A stretch of 64,000 bases of DNA from JBCBDX01 sp038529265 (GTDB lineage: Bacteria > Pseudomonadota > Alphaproteobacteria > Rhizobiales > Rhizobiaceae). Positions 35,234 to 44,072 of this stretch are shown here, one piece after another. The position numbers and the translations under genes were made by a program. The notes below the pieces were generated by a model. That model was not told where the DNA came from, did no database searches, and saw nothing but the letters and a program-made list of their open reading frames with translations. The first letter of the stretch is position 1, and every line of letters starts with the position of its first letter. The stretch is from positions 186,001 through 250,000 of the forward strand of contig JBCBDX010000001.1 in NCBI GenBank assembly GCA_038529265.1. The letters run 5' to 3'.

Positions 35234-35579
35234 AGAACTGAGAAGCTTGATCATGCAGGCTGCAGCTGCGGCACCGGAAATTGGGACAGTCGTAGAAACA
35301 TTAAAATGGGGGCAACCCAGCTTTGCGTCTGGCAAACCAAATATCGGCTCCTCGGTTCGAATTGAACAGCGTGACAATGGTCATTTTGCATTGATGTTCA
35401 TTTGCACGAGCGGTGTCGTTGATGAGTTTCGGGAGATTTATCCAGATCAACTGGAGTTTGAAGGCAATCGTGCGATCAGTATCCCTGCAGGTGATCTGGA
35501 AAATAAAGCAGAACTCAAGCATTGCATTCAGTTGGCGCTGACAAGCAGACTGCGCAAACGGCAGCGCTTGAAGACTTGA
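35211..35579 (+). CDS. DUF1801 (YdhG-like) domain protein
   Basis: 122 residues from the ATG at 35211, which lies inside the last codons of tag in another frame. The fold signature PEIGTVVETLKWGQPSFAS and the beta-rich FALMFICTSGVVDEFREIYPD fit DUF1801 proteins of unknown function. The overlap with tag implies translational coupling, and so a possible link to DNA-damage response. The stop directly precedes the stop of the convergent EamA gene (adjacent bases). Confidence 0.8.
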   Translation: MHSSARFEELRSLIMQAAAAAPEIGTVVETLKWGQPSFASGKPNIGSSVRIEQRDNGHFALMFICTSGVVDEFREIYPDQLEFEGNRAISIPAGDLENKAELKHCIQLALTSRLRKRQRLKT

Positions 35580-36443
35580 TCAAGATCGTCTTGCTTTAGC
35601 TATGATGGCCAGTGCAACGCCGCCAAGAATGAGCAATGAAGCAGCGCCGAATTTGAATGTCAGCTCTTCATCGGCGAAGATAACGCCAGCGGCTGCAGCG
35701 ATCACGGGGACAGTCAACTGAACGATTGCGCCTTGCGTGGAACTTATCTGCGGCAGCACGCGATACCAAAGCGCATAACCTAGCCCCGATGTGACAGCGC
35801 CCGAAACAACCGCAAGAATGACACCAACGGTACTGGCAGATGCTCCATTGAGCGTGAAAAGCAGCAGGACAAGTGCAGCCGGAACACTCAAGGCAAAATT
35901 TCCTGCTGTTGCGGCAAGCGGGCTGTATGTTGAGCGACCCCGCACTGAGTAAATGCCCCAAGCGACCCCGGCGACGATCATCAACAAAGTGCCCAAGGGA
36001 TCAGGCGCTTTAAGACCCGGTGACACAAGCCATACGAACGCAACAAATGCGACAACCAGACCAACCCATTCCAACAGCATGGGCTTGTCCCCTTTGGTCA
36101 GTGCCAATCCGATCATCGTTGCCTGCACCATTGCAAAAAGGATGAGTGCACCCATGCCGGTGTCCAGCGCGAGATAGGCGAAAGAGAATCCAGCGGCGTA
36201 GGTGAACAACGCCATCGCCGAGATCCAATTGCCCTCAGACAAGACGTTTTTGATTTTGGTGGCACTAAATCCAGTGGCCAAAACAATGAGGACGATGGCC
36301 CCCGACGCCAACCGCAAGAACGTATAGCTACCAGCATCAATCGCGCTTTCTGCCAATGCCAGTCTCGCGAGAAGCGAATTGGCGGCAAAAGCCACCATTG
36401 TAACTGCGATAAGTGCAAACAGTTTTAGAAATGATCGGGTCAT
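35580..36443 (-). CDS. EamA/DMT-family transporter
   Basis: A 287-residue membrane protein with about ten helices in two EamA repeats. The start MTRSFLKLFALIAVTMVAFAANSLLARLAL and the second-repeat motif GLGYALWYRVLPQISSTQGAIVQLTVPVIAAAAGVIFADEE (residues about 200-250) are typical. The latter is common in the YedA/RhaT-like exporters. Substrate unknown. It is divergent from the BA14K-like gene. Confidence 0.88.
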   Translation of the reverse strand: MTRSFLKLFALIAVTMVAFAANSLLARLALAESAIDAGSYTFLRLASGAIVLIVLATGFSATKIKNVLSEGNWISAMALFTYAAGFSFAYLALDTGMGALILFAMVQATMIGLALTKGDKPMLLEWVGLVVAFVAFVWLVSPGLKAPDPLGTLLMIVAGVAWGIYSVRGRSTYSPLAATAGNFALSVPAALVLLLFTLNGASASTVGVILAVVSGAVTSGLGYALWYRVLPQISSTQGAIVQLTVPVIAAAAGVIFADEELTFKFGAASLLILGGVALAIIAKARRS

Positions 36444-36579
36444 CGCCGCGCTTAACCTCTAACGAGAACACATCCCAGTGCCGAAAGCGTGAGCCGAAGC
36501 AAATGTTTCATTTGGCGGCTCGTTAAAGATCGGTTAACCTTGGATGGAAGGGACTGAACGGGCGTCAAGGGAGGCTTCC

Positions 36580-37038
36580 ATGAGACGCATAATCTTCTCA
36601 GCCATTGTTTCGACAATGGCCGCACTATTAGCTGCCACGAATACCGCCAGCGCTAAGCCATCGAACCCTGGCTTGATCATCGCCGAAAAACAGAGCCAAG
36701 CGGAATTGGTACACCACCGCCATTATCGCGGCCTCCACTTCGGATTTACACTGAGGTCCGGGCACGTCTACTTCCGCGGCTATCGCGGTTATGTGCATCC
36801 GCGCAAAGGGTATATCTTCCATCACGGCTACTACTTCCCGCACCATGTAGTTCGCCCAAAGGTGGTGCGTCCCAAACTAGTTCGCCCAAAGATCATTCAT
36901 CCGGCGCCGATTGTCAGATTGAGTGCATCTCACGTGCGCTGGTGTTACGCACGGTACAAGACCTATCGCCATTACGATAACACTTATGCCTATAAGGTCG
37001 GCAAACGTACCTACTGCCGTTCGCCGTACAGCCACTGA
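36580..37038 (+). CDS. BA14K-like exported protein
   Basis: 152 residues from the ATG at 36580, preceded by GGGAGGCTTCC; I reject a longer start 12 codons upstream. A signal peptide (MRRIIFSAIVSTMAALLAATNTASA) leads to a His/Tyr/Gly-rich part. Three near-tandem copies of VRPKVVRPKLVRPKI follow at residues about 88-102. The C-terminal HVRWCYARYKTYRHYDNTYAYKVGKRTYCRSPY has the two Cys and the aromatic pattern of the BA14K family, a cell-envelope, immunoreactive protein of Brucella. The role is unclear; lectin-like activity has been proposed for the family. Confidence 0.8.
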   Translation: MRRIIFSAIVSTMAALLAATNTASAKPSNPGLIIAEKQSQAELVHHRHYRGLHFGFTLRSGHVYFRGYRGYVHPRKGYIFHHGYYFPHHVVRPKVVRPKLVRPKIIHPAPIVRLSASHVRWCYARYKTYRHYDNTYAYKVGKRTYCRSPYSH

Positions 37039-37064
37039 CTGCTTTATCGTCTTCGGCTGCCGCT

Positions 37065-38471
37065 CTATGCGTCAGCCCAAGGGCCATGATGCGCTCCATC
37101 CTCATCCAGACGCCCAAAGCTGTGGCGTCCAAAGAAATCGCGCTGCCCCTGTAGCATGTTCGCCGTTGAACGTGACACGCGAACCTGATCAAACCATGTG
37201 GTGGCTGCGACCAGCGCCGGACTTGCATGCCCGCTACTCAAGGTGAGCGCACTGAAGCTGCGTAAGGCGTATTCGTGCTTTGACAATAGGTCTGCGAAGT
37301 AATCATCGAAGATGAGATTATCGGCGCCTTTTTCCATGGCGTTTGCCATGTCATCGAGCATGGCAGAACGGATGATGCAGCCGGCGCGCCAGACACGCGC
37401 GACATCACCCAGTTTGATGTTCCAATCAAACGCCTTGGACGCAGCGGCGAGCATGTCAAAACCCTGTGCGTAGCAAATGATTTTGCCAGCGATCATGGCC
37501 TGCTCCATCATCGCGATGTCAGGCTCGCCTTCAAGCTTGTTGCGTGGAGAGCCGAAGCGGTCTTCACCGGCAGCCCGCATCTCGATCGCTGCCGATAGGT
37601 TCCTTGTGGCTACGGCAGCTTCAATAACCGGTATGGCAACACCCAGATGCTGCGCTTCGATGGCAGTCCATCGACCTGTGCCTTTTTGGCCTGCTTTGTC
37701 CAATATGATGTCTAACACCGGCTTGCTCGTTTTGGGGTCAATCGCAGCGGCCACCTCGGCAGAAATCTCGATCAAGTAGGATTTCAGTGGGCCTTCGTTC
37801 CATCGAGCAAAGAGCTCGGCAATTCTGCCAGCATCCCAGCCATAGCCATCACGCAGGACCCCGTACACTTCAGCGATCATCTGCATATCGGCATACTCGA
37901 TGCCATTGTGAACCATCTTCACAAAGTGCCCCGCACCTTCCGGCCCGAGCCATGCAGCACAGGGCGACCCATCTGTGTGTTTGGCAGCAATAGCTGTCAG
38001 CACAGGTTCCAACGCAGACCAAGCGGATGCATCGCCTCCGGCCATCAAAGACGGGCCGAAACGCGCACCTTCTTCACCGCCGGAAACGCCAAGGCCGAAA
38101 AACGCGTAGGGCTCATCTTCAGCGGCTTTTGCCCGACGGTTGGTGTCATGAAAATTGGCATTACCACCATCGACGATGATGTCGCCTTTATCCAGCAATG
38201 GCGCGAGCGCTGCCATCTGATCATCAACAATGGGTCCTGCAGGTACCATCAAAACGATGCGCCGGGGCGGCTTAATCGCTCTTACAAAGTTGGCCAGCGT
38301 TTCAGTGGGCAACACTTTGGGCGCCAGATCACCAGCTTCCGTCTTGAGATCGTGTGCACGCGTGACCGTGCGATTAAAAACAGCAACCGAGAAACCGTTG
38401 TCCGCCATGTTGAGGACGAGCGCAGACCCCATTGTACCAAGTCCGATCAAGCCAATATCCGCAAGCGCCAT
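37065..38471 (-). CDS. gnd: 6-phosphogluconate dehydrogenase, decarboxylating
   Basis: A 468-residue protein. The N-terminal Rossmann motif is IGLIGLGTMGSALVLNMADNGF, and the substrate region has VDGGNANFHDTNRRAKA, GVSGGEEGARFGPSLMAGG and the catalytic Lys in HFVKMVHNGIEYADMQ. Length and the C-terminal all-helical domain agree with the dimeric Gnd of the oxidative pentose phosphate pathway, which makes ribulose-5-phosphate and NADPH. A strong GGGAGTTGAG site precedes the ATG. It is alone on this strand; no zwf or pgl is nearby. Confidence 0.96.
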   Translation of the reverse strand: MALADIGLIGLGTMGSALVLNMADNGFSVAVFNRTVTRAHDLKTEAGDLAPKVLPTETLANFVRAIKPPRRIVLMVPAGPIVDDQMAALAPLLDKGDIIVDGGNANFHDTNRRAKAAEDEPYAFFGLGVSGGEEGARFGPSLMAGGDASAWSALEPVLTAIAAKHTDGSPCAAWLGPEGAGHFVKMVHNGIEYADMQMIAEVYGVLRDGYGWDAGRIAELFARWNEGPLKSYLIEISAEVAAAIDPKTSKPVLDIILDKAGQKGTGRWTAIEAQHLGVAIPVIEAAVATRNLSAAIEMRAAGEDRFGSPRNKLEGEPDIAMMEQAMIAGKIICYAQGFDMLAAASKAFDWNIKLGDVARVWRAGCIIRSAMLDDMANAMEKGADNLIFDDYFADLLSKHEYALRSFSALTLSSGHASPALVAATTWFDQVRVSRSTANMLQGQRDFFGRHSFGRLDEDGAHHGPWADA

Positions 38472-38651
38472 CTCAACTCCCTAAAACCTTCTGACGATCT
38501 TTGTTATCGATAACATTCTTCATGTACGAGGCAAAGCTAAGTTAGGCGCTTCTCTCCAACAACTGAATGCATTGTGAACAGCCTGTTCAATGCTGGCTCA
38601 GACGCAATCGTCCAAAGGCCCGCTCGAAATAAATGAGCGAGGAAAAAGACG

Positions 38652-39308
38652 ATGAAGCAATCGATAGCAAAAACACTCTTTGCAGCGGCGATGACCTTTG
38701 GGGCGATGGCCGCACCTTCAACTGCAATGGCGGGCAGTTGGGTGGAAAGCGTAAAGGTCGAGCGGGACGGTATTGATGTTGTCCCCATAGATGTCCGTGC
38801 CAACATGGGCGGCTACACGAGCGTCAAAACCAGCGCGCATCGTTTTGGTTTGCGCCTTTATGCGAGAGCCAAATCCGGCAAGCGCATTGCAGCAGGCATC
38901 GTTGGCTCAGATGCACCGGTTGCATACTTTGAATCAGCGGGTAATTCCAAATGGAACCGCAGGCTGTCTCACCGCGATGTAGGCAACGGCAAACTGCGCA
39001 CCATGGACCGCACATTCAGCTACAACGTGCCGGTTTCGAAACTGACATGGCATGGGCGCGATCCGCTCTCTGCCTGCAACCACATGCTCTCGCAAAAGAT
39101 GGCCCAGGGCATGACCCGTGCGGCGGTGCTGAGCCAACCGCGGATTGTAACCGCCCGCGTTTACTTTGAGTTTGAAGCCGTTGCCGCCAAAAAGAGCAAG
39201 GCGGCAAAGCCTTCCAAGATCAAGATCCAGAACACCTCTAAGAAGCGTGATTCCTACTTCTATGATGTGCGCGTGCGCTGCCTGTCGGGATTGAACAAGA
39301 CTGGCTGA
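38652..39308 (+). CDS. Exported protein of unknown function (218 aa)
   Basis: A GAGGAAAAAGACG ribosome site and ATG 38652 start a 218-residue protein. A signal peptide (MKQSIAKTLFAAAMTFGAMAAPSTAMA-G) is followed by a predicted beta-rich domain and a Lys-rich stretch (KKSKAAKPSKIKI, about residues 178-190). One cysteine lies in SACNHML and another in the C-terminal RVRCLSG. I do not recognise a family. Only a short unknown exported protein follows in the same direction, 124 bp away. Confidence 0.75.
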   Translation: MKQSIAKTLFAAAMTFGAMAAPSTAMAGSWVESVKVERDGIDVVPIDVRANMGGYTSVKTSAHRFGLRLYARAKSGKRIAAGIVGSDAPVAYFESAGNSKWNRRLSHRDVGNGKLRTMDRTFSYNVPVSKLTWHGRDPLSACNHMLSQKMAQGMTRAAVLSQPRIVTARVYFEFEAVAAKKSKAAKPSKIKIQNTSKKRDSYFYDVRVRCLSGLNKTG

Positions 39309-39397
39309 TATGGGCAAACACGCGACGCTAACGAATGCGTGAAGCGGATTTGTACCAGCGTGTTTTGAACCCTTGTAGGGCAAGTACTACCTTTGGG

Positions 39398-39415
39398 CGT
39401 GGCGATAGCGCCACG
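39398..39415 (+). promoter_or_regulatory. Stem-loop just before a ribosome site
   Basis: The perfect 7-bp stem CGTGGCG-ATAG-CGCCACG ends five bases before the AGGAG of the next gene. It may be the end of the upstream transcript or a 5' mRNA stabiliser; no T run follows. Confidence 0.45.
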
Positions 39416-39432
39416 TCAAAAGGAGTAAACAA

Positions 39433-39753
39433 ATGCGACGCCTGACTGCATTCATTCTGGCACCATTAGTTGCTGGCATGGCTGCTAGCGCCTTTATTCC
39501 TGCAAGCGCAGCGCCAACGGGCATGTTGCTCAATCCATCTGCTCACGCAGCGCAATATGAGGAAGCTGGTTTCCGTTTTGGAACAAAAGGCGGTTACGCC
39601 AATCGGTCATCACGCAAGTCTGAAGCATTTGACCGGTTCGGGCGCTTTGGCAACGAAGCGCGCAACTATGAGCGTAGAAAACGTCTTGGCCTTATCTCGC
39701 CCAATAACGAGCCGGGTGCAGACCAACATTATTTCTCACCACTCAAGCCATAA
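39433..39753 (+). CDS. Small exported protein of unknown function (106 aa)
   Basis: ATG 39433 follows AAAAGGAGTAAACAA. The 106-residue product has a signal peptide (MRRLTAFILAPLVAGMAASAFIPASA-AP). The mature part is polar and charged (FRFGTKGGYANRSSRKSEAFDRFGRFGNEARNYERRKR, split across residues 47-85) with no cysteine. No family recognised. Confidence 0.7.
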   Translation: MRRLTAFILAPLVAGMAASAFIPASAAPTGMLLNPSAHAAQYEEAGFRFGTKGGYANRSSRKSEAFDRFGRFGNEARNYERRKRLGLISPNNEPGADQHYFSPLKP

Positions 39754-39831
39754 AATCGCACACTTGCGACTTCACCGGCGCATCGCTAACAGGCGGGGAA
39801 CAAAAACTGTCTCCCGCCGTTAAGCGATCCG

Positions 39832-41304
39832 ATGTCTGAGAAAAAGAAAAACAAAAAACCGCAAAAACTCAAAGCGCGCCAGCCGCGCGGTTTTGTGGAC
39901 CGCACCGCCGCCGACATTCGCGCGACCGACGAAATGGTCGCCAAAATCAAAGCTGTCTATGAGAAATATGGCTTTGACCCGGTGGAAACGCCGATGTTCG
40001 AGTATACCGACGCGCTCGGCAAATTTTTGCCCGACACGGATCGCCCGAACGCCGGTGTCTTCTCTGTGCAGGATGATGACGAACAATGGATGAGCCTGCG
40101 CTATGATCTGACCGCGCCGCTCGCCCGCCATGTGGCGCAAAACATCAATGAGATCGCGCTGCCCTACCGCACCTACCGCGCCGGATGGGTGTTCCGGAAC
40201 GAAAAGCCTGGTCCCGGCCGCTTCCGCCAATTCATGCAGTTTGACGCTGATAGTGTCGGCGCGCCCGGCGTGCAGGCGGACGCTGAAATGTGCATGATGA
40301 TGGCTGACACGATGGAAGCGCTTGGTATTGCGCGGGGCGACTATGTGATCCGCGTCAACAACCGCAAAGTGCTGGATGGTGTGATGGAAGCCATCGGCCT
40401 CGGCGGTGACGAAAATGCCGAGAGACGCCTCACCGTCCTTCGCGCCATCGACAAGCTGGATCGGCTGGGCATCGACGGCGTGCGGCAACTTTTGGGTGAA
40501 GGTCGCAAGGATGAGAGCGGGGATTTCACGCCGGGTGCTGGGTTGGATGAGGGGCAGGCTAGCCAAATCGAAGCATACCTGACGGATTCGGATTGGTATC
40601 CCTCCTCGCAGACGTTCGCTGATGGACAAGGCGAGCTGATGAAAATTGACGAGATTGCTCGCTCTTGCGGTTACTCTGAAACACAAATCGACATTGACCC
40701 GACCTGCGTCCGTGGCCTCGAATATTACACCGGCCCGGTCTACGAGGCGGAACTCCTCTTCGATGTCACCAATGAAAAAGGCGAAGTGGTGCAATTCGGC
40801 TCGGTCGGCGGCGGCGGTCGCTATGACGGTCTGGTCAAGCGCTTCACCGGACAGGATGTGCCCGCCACGGGCTTTTCCATCGGTGTCTCACGTCTGATGA
40901 CGGCGCTGAAAAACCTTGGCAAGCTCGGTCAGGACGAGGTCAAAGCACCGGTGCTGGTCACCGTCATGGATGGCGATACGCAAGCTCTGGGCGCCTACCA
41001 AAAGATGGTTCAGGACTTGCGCAATGCGGGCATCCGCGCGGAAATGTACCAAGGCAATTGGAAGAAGTTCGGCAACCAACTCAAATATGCTGACCGGCGC
41101 GGTTGCCCCATCGCGATAATCCAAGGCTCCGATGAGCGCGAAAAGGGTGTCGTGCAGGTCAAGGACATGATCGAGGGCAGGGCACAGGCTGCCGCAATTG
41201 AATCCAACGAGGAATATCGCGAAGCCCGCCCTGGCCAGTTTGAGATCAACGCCAACGATCTGGTCGATGAGGTCAAGAAGCTGCTGGCTGCGCAGGCGTC
41301 TTAA
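39832..41304 (+). CDS. hisS: Histidyl-tRNA synthetase (divergent alphaproteobacterial type)
   Basis: A 490-residue class II aminoacyl-tRNA synthetase. Motif 2 reads FRNEKPGPGRFRQFMQFDAD, and the His-A signature appears as CVRGLEYYTGPVYE; motif 3 is GVSRLMTALKN. The Lys-rich N-terminus (MSEKKKNKKPQK) and motif wording differ from the common bacterial HisRS (FRRERPQKGRYRQFHQ), which fits the type described in the alphaproteobacterial clade whose tRNA-His lacks G-1:C73. The tRNA at 17139 has exactly that form. The C-terminal anticodon domain is at about residues 375-480. Its last 32 bp overlap the convergent membrane-protein gene. Confidence 0.95.
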   Translation: MSEKKKNKKPQKLKARQPRGFVDRTAADIRATDEMVAKIKAVYEKYGFDPVETPMFEYTDALGKFLPDTDRPNAGVFSVQDDDEQWMSLRYDLTAPLARHVAQNINEIALPYRTYRAGWVFRNEKPGPGRFRQFMQFDADSVGAPGVQADAEMCMMMADTMEALGIARGDYVIRVNNRKVLDGVMEAIGLGGDENAERRLTVLRAIDKLDRLGIDGVRQLLGEGRKDESGDFTPGAGLDEGQASQIEAYLTDSDWYPSSQTFADGQGELMKIDEIARSCGYSETQIDIDPTCVRGLEYYTGPVYEAELLFDVTNEKGEVVQFGSVGGGGRYDGLVKRFTGQDVPATGFSIGVSRLMTALKNLGKLGQDEVKAPVLVTVMDGDTQALGAYQKMVQDLRNAGIRAEMYQGNWKKFGNQLKYADRRGCPIAIIQGSDEREKGVVQVKDMIEGRAQAAAIESNEEYREARPGQFEINANDLVDEVKKLLAAQAS

Positions 41305-41902
41305 CCGGGTAGCAGGCCGCACATATGATGGTCACGTAGGCTGCCAAACCTGCAATGCCAATCACTATGAGATGAGCCCACTCTAGGCTTTCAAATGGAC
41401 CGACGCCCAGCGCAGTAAGGACAATTGTCCCGACGACTGTTCCATTCAAAAAAAGAGCCGCCAGAGCTGTTCGCCGGGTGACCCGGTGCTGTTTGGGGTG
41501 CAAGCCGATCAAAGCGGCGTATAAAAAAGCAAGGGCAACGCCCGATCCTTCACGCATCAGCCATCCAAAGTCCTCAAATTTCACGTCATTGCCGTCCGAG
41601 CTTTCCCAATAATTTATTGTGGCGATGATGAGAGCGAGCACGACCGCAACTAGCAAAAAGATGACGGATATTCGTGTTTTTGATTGGCGATGGTAAAAAT
41701 AAGCGACCGCCATGGGCGGATAATAGCCCATGAAAGCGCCCGTAATGAAAAGGTAGAGAGGAAGTGCCTCGTTGCCCAAAGCCGAGTGCCAGGAAACGGA
41801 CACATAATCGGAAGCCAATTCGGTCGCGGCGAAAACGAAGAACGGTGCGATCGTCAAAACAGATAGCAGCAACAGCATTCCCTTATATGGCGAGTTTTGC
41901 AT
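41273..41902 (-). CDS. Multi-pass membrane protein of unknown function (209 aa)
   Basis: A 209-residue protein with six or so hydrophobic segments and the conserved-looking YLFITGAFMGYYPPMAVAYFYHRQ (about residues 50-73) and NYWESSDGNDVKFEDFGWLMREGSG (about 97-121). No family recognised. It is encoded antisense between hisS and hisZ and overlaps the hisS 3' end by 32 bp, which interrupts the hisS-hisZ-hisG run seen in relatives. Confidence 0.7.
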   Translation of the reverse strand: MQNSPYKGMLLLLSVLTIAPFFVFAATELASDYVSVSWHSALGNEALPLYLFITGAFMGYYPPMAVAYFYHRQSKTRISVIFLLVAVVLALIIATINYWESSDGNDVKFEDFGWLMREGSGVALAFLYAALIGLHPKQHRVTRRTALAALFLNGTVVGTIVLTALGVGPFESLEWAHLIVIGIAGLAAYVTIICAACYPVKTPAQPAAS

Positions 41903-42154
41903 GAGTGTCTCCGCTGTGAACCTGGCTCAAACAACATGCCTGAACCGAAGGCGAAATGATGGCCGCCACCCGATCACAATTCCATGTACCTGCGCCAGCG
42001 CACATTGTCGGCTTTTCCAATAATGGTTGCGAAGCGCCAATCGATGGGCCAATAGGGCGGCGCCGATCCGTGTGCTTACGTCAACCCGTTGAAAGAACGA
42101 ACCAATGTTCGATTCCACCATTGCCAAAACGCTAGGCCAGTCGGGTAATTTGTG

Positions 42155-43258
42155 ATGAAGCAATTTGGTTCTTTCAGCGCACGGGCTTCAATCGAAGACC
42201 TTTTGGTAACCCGTGGTGCAAAGCTCGCGGTAGTCGATGTTTTGCAACCTGCTGAACCGTTTTTGGATACAGCGGGCGATGAGCTGCGCCGCCGTATCTT
42301 TATGGCGCGGGGCGTTGACGGTCGCAATGTGTGCCTCCGCCCCGAATTCACTATCCCGGTTTGTCTTGCCCATCTCAAAAACGGAACGCATCCCGCCCGC
42401 CATGCCTATGTGGGTGAGGTGTTTCGCCAAGGCCGTTCGGAAGGCATGGAGTTCCTGCAGGCCGGGATTGAAGACATTGGCGACGCGGATCGGAATGCCG
42501 CCGACGCGCGCATAATTCGGGATGCGTTCGAGACGCTTGATGCCCTTGGCGCTGCAAAGCCGCTCAAAGTGACGCTCGGAGATCAGTCGGTTTTTGATGC
42601 GGTGCTGCGTGCGCTGGAATTGCCCGCCGGTTGGCGCGTCCGGCTGGCCGATGCTTTTGGCGACGCCGATGCGATGGCGGCCCAGCTCGCGGCTTTGGCG
42701 GCACCTGCTCTCGTGCCGGAAATGCCAAGCCACATCGCTGATGCGACAGACAATATGGATATGCTGACCGCTGAGATTGAGACAAGCATGGAGGCGGCTG
42801 GCCTGCCGCAAAGTGGGGGCCGCACAGCCTCAGACATTGCCAATCGGTTGATCAGTAAGCTGAAAGAAGCACGCGCAACAGCTGCACCCGAACGCGTAGC
42901 GCAACTGGAGGCATTTTTGGCCATCAATGTGCCACTTGTCGAAGCGGTCGGCGCGCTTGAAGGTTTCGCAGACGCAGCGAACGTCGACTTGAATGCGGCG
43001 ATTAACGCCTTCGGTAAACGTATCGACGCGCTTCAAGGAGAGGGACTCGATCCCGCCAACATTGAATATGCCGCATCCTTCGGCCGTGCATTGGACTATT
43101 ACACAGGCCTTGTTTTCGAGGTAGTCGACAAAGACCGTGCAGTACTCGTCGGCGGTGGCCGGTATGACCGCCTGCTTGAAATGCTGGGCGCTGAAAAACC
43201 CGTGCCCGGTGTCGGGTTTTCCATTTGGCTTGATCGCATTGCGGGAGGGGCGACATGA
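42155..43258 (+). CDS. hisZ: ATP phosphoribosyltransferase regulatory subunit HisZ
   Basis: 367 residues from the ATG at 42155; a GTG lies directly before it and the ribosome site is weak. It resembles the HisRS catalytic core: RNVCLRPEFTIPVCLAHL, GEVFRQGRSEGMEFLQAGIEDIGD and ASFGRALDYYTGLVFEVV. It lacks the HisRS anticodon domain. HisZ pairs with the short-form HisG and gives it feedback control by histidine. Its stop overlaps the hisG start (ATGA), which fixes the pairing. Confidence 0.94.
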   Translation: MKQFGSFSARASIEDLLVTRGAKLAVVDVLQPAEPFLDTAGDELRRRIFMARGVDGRNVCLRPEFTIPVCLAHLKNGTHPARHAYVGEVFRQGRSEGMEFLQAGIEDIGDADRNAADARIIRDAFETLDALGAAKPLKVTLGDQSVFDAVLRALELPAGWRVRLADAFGDADAMAAQLAALAAPALVPEMPSHIADATDNMDMLTAEIETSMEAAGLPQSGGRTASDIANRLISKLKEARATAAPERVAQLEAFLAINVPLVEAVGALEGFADAANVDLNAAINAFGKRIDALQGEGLDPANIEYAASFGRALDYYTGLVFEVVDKDRAVLVGGGRYDRLLEMLGAEKPVPGVGFSIWLDRIAGGAT

Positions 43259-43947
43259 CGGTTACCCTCGCACTGCCCTCCAAAGGCCGCCTGCGCGAAA
43301 AGGCGATGCAATTGCTGATCGATGCCGGCTATGAAATTCAGGAGCCTGCCGACAAGCGCAGTTACCGCGCAACTGTTACCGGTGAAAAAGATCTGGAAGT
43401 TGCTTTTCTATCCGCTTCGGAGATTGCCCGCGAATTGGCGCTTGGCAACGTTGATGCGGGCATTACCGGTGAAGATCTGGTTCGAGAAAATGTTCCAGAC
43501 AGCGAGGCCAAGCTGGAAATGGCCGTGAAGCTCGGATTTGGTGGTGCCGATGTCGTGGTTGCGGTGCCAGAGGCTTGGTATGATGTTGCGACCATGGCCG
43601 ATCTTGGAGAAGTAGCGGCAAGTTTTCGCGCTCGCTATGGTCGGCGTTTACGCATTGCGACCAAATATTTCGAACTGACCCAGAAGCACTTTTCGGAACG
43701 CCACGGTATCCAGCTCTATCGCATCATTGAGAGTTTCGGTGCCACCGAAGGCGCGCCTGCAACCGGACAAGCCGACATCATAGTTGATATTACATCGAGT
43801 GGTGAAACGTTACGTGCCAACCATCTGAAAGTCTTGGATGATGGCGTTATCCTGAAATCCCAAGCATGCCTTTTTATGAGATCGAACGAAGATGACCAGA
43901 CGATTGCTAGGTTGAGGGCAGCGCTTACGAAATTGGTTCGATTCTAA
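43255..43947 (+). CDS. hisG: ATP phosphoribosyltransferase catalytic subunit (short form)
   Basis: A 230-residue protein beginning MTVTLALPSKGRLREKAMQ. It catalyses the first step of histidine synthesis, joining ATP and PRPP. The PRPP loop is seen in GQADIIVDITSSGETLRANHLKVL, and NVDAGITGEDLVREN is conserved. It lacks the C-terminal regulatory domain of the long form, so it needs HisZ, encoded immediately upstream. A strong hairpin follows the stop. Confidence 0.95.
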   Translation: MTVTLALPSKGRLREKAMQLLIDAGYEIQEPADKRSYRATVTGEKDLEVAFLSASEIARELALGNVDAGITGEDLVRENVPDSEAKLEMAVKLGFGGADVVVAVPEAWYDVATMADLGEVAASFRARYGRRLRIATKYFELTQKHFSERHGIQLYRIIESFGATEGAPATGQADIIVDITSSGETLRANHLKVLDDGVILKSQACLFMRSNEDDQTIARLRAALTKLVRF

Positions 43948-43951
43948 ATGG

Positions 43952-43984
43952 GCAGGGACGGGCGATCGGGAAACCCGTCCCTGC
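43952..43984 (+). terminator. Strong hairpin after hisG
   Basis: A perfect 11-bp stem (GCAGGGACGGG / CCCGTCCCTGC) with an 11-base loop starts 5 bases after the hisG stop. No T run follows, so it could be a terminator aided by Rho or a 3'-end stabiliser. Confidence 0.6.
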
Positions 43985-44072
43985 GTGCCGGATAGCGGTC
44001 GATCGGGGGAACCAGTTCCAGCAAAGTGGTTACGTAGGGCACCCAAAGTGGATCACAAGTGGGAACTGATTT

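Noticed and set aside
39820..40794. A 324-codon minus-strand frame opposite hisS
   Set aside because: It is a shadow of the GC-rich hisS coding strand; no domain and hisS is certain.
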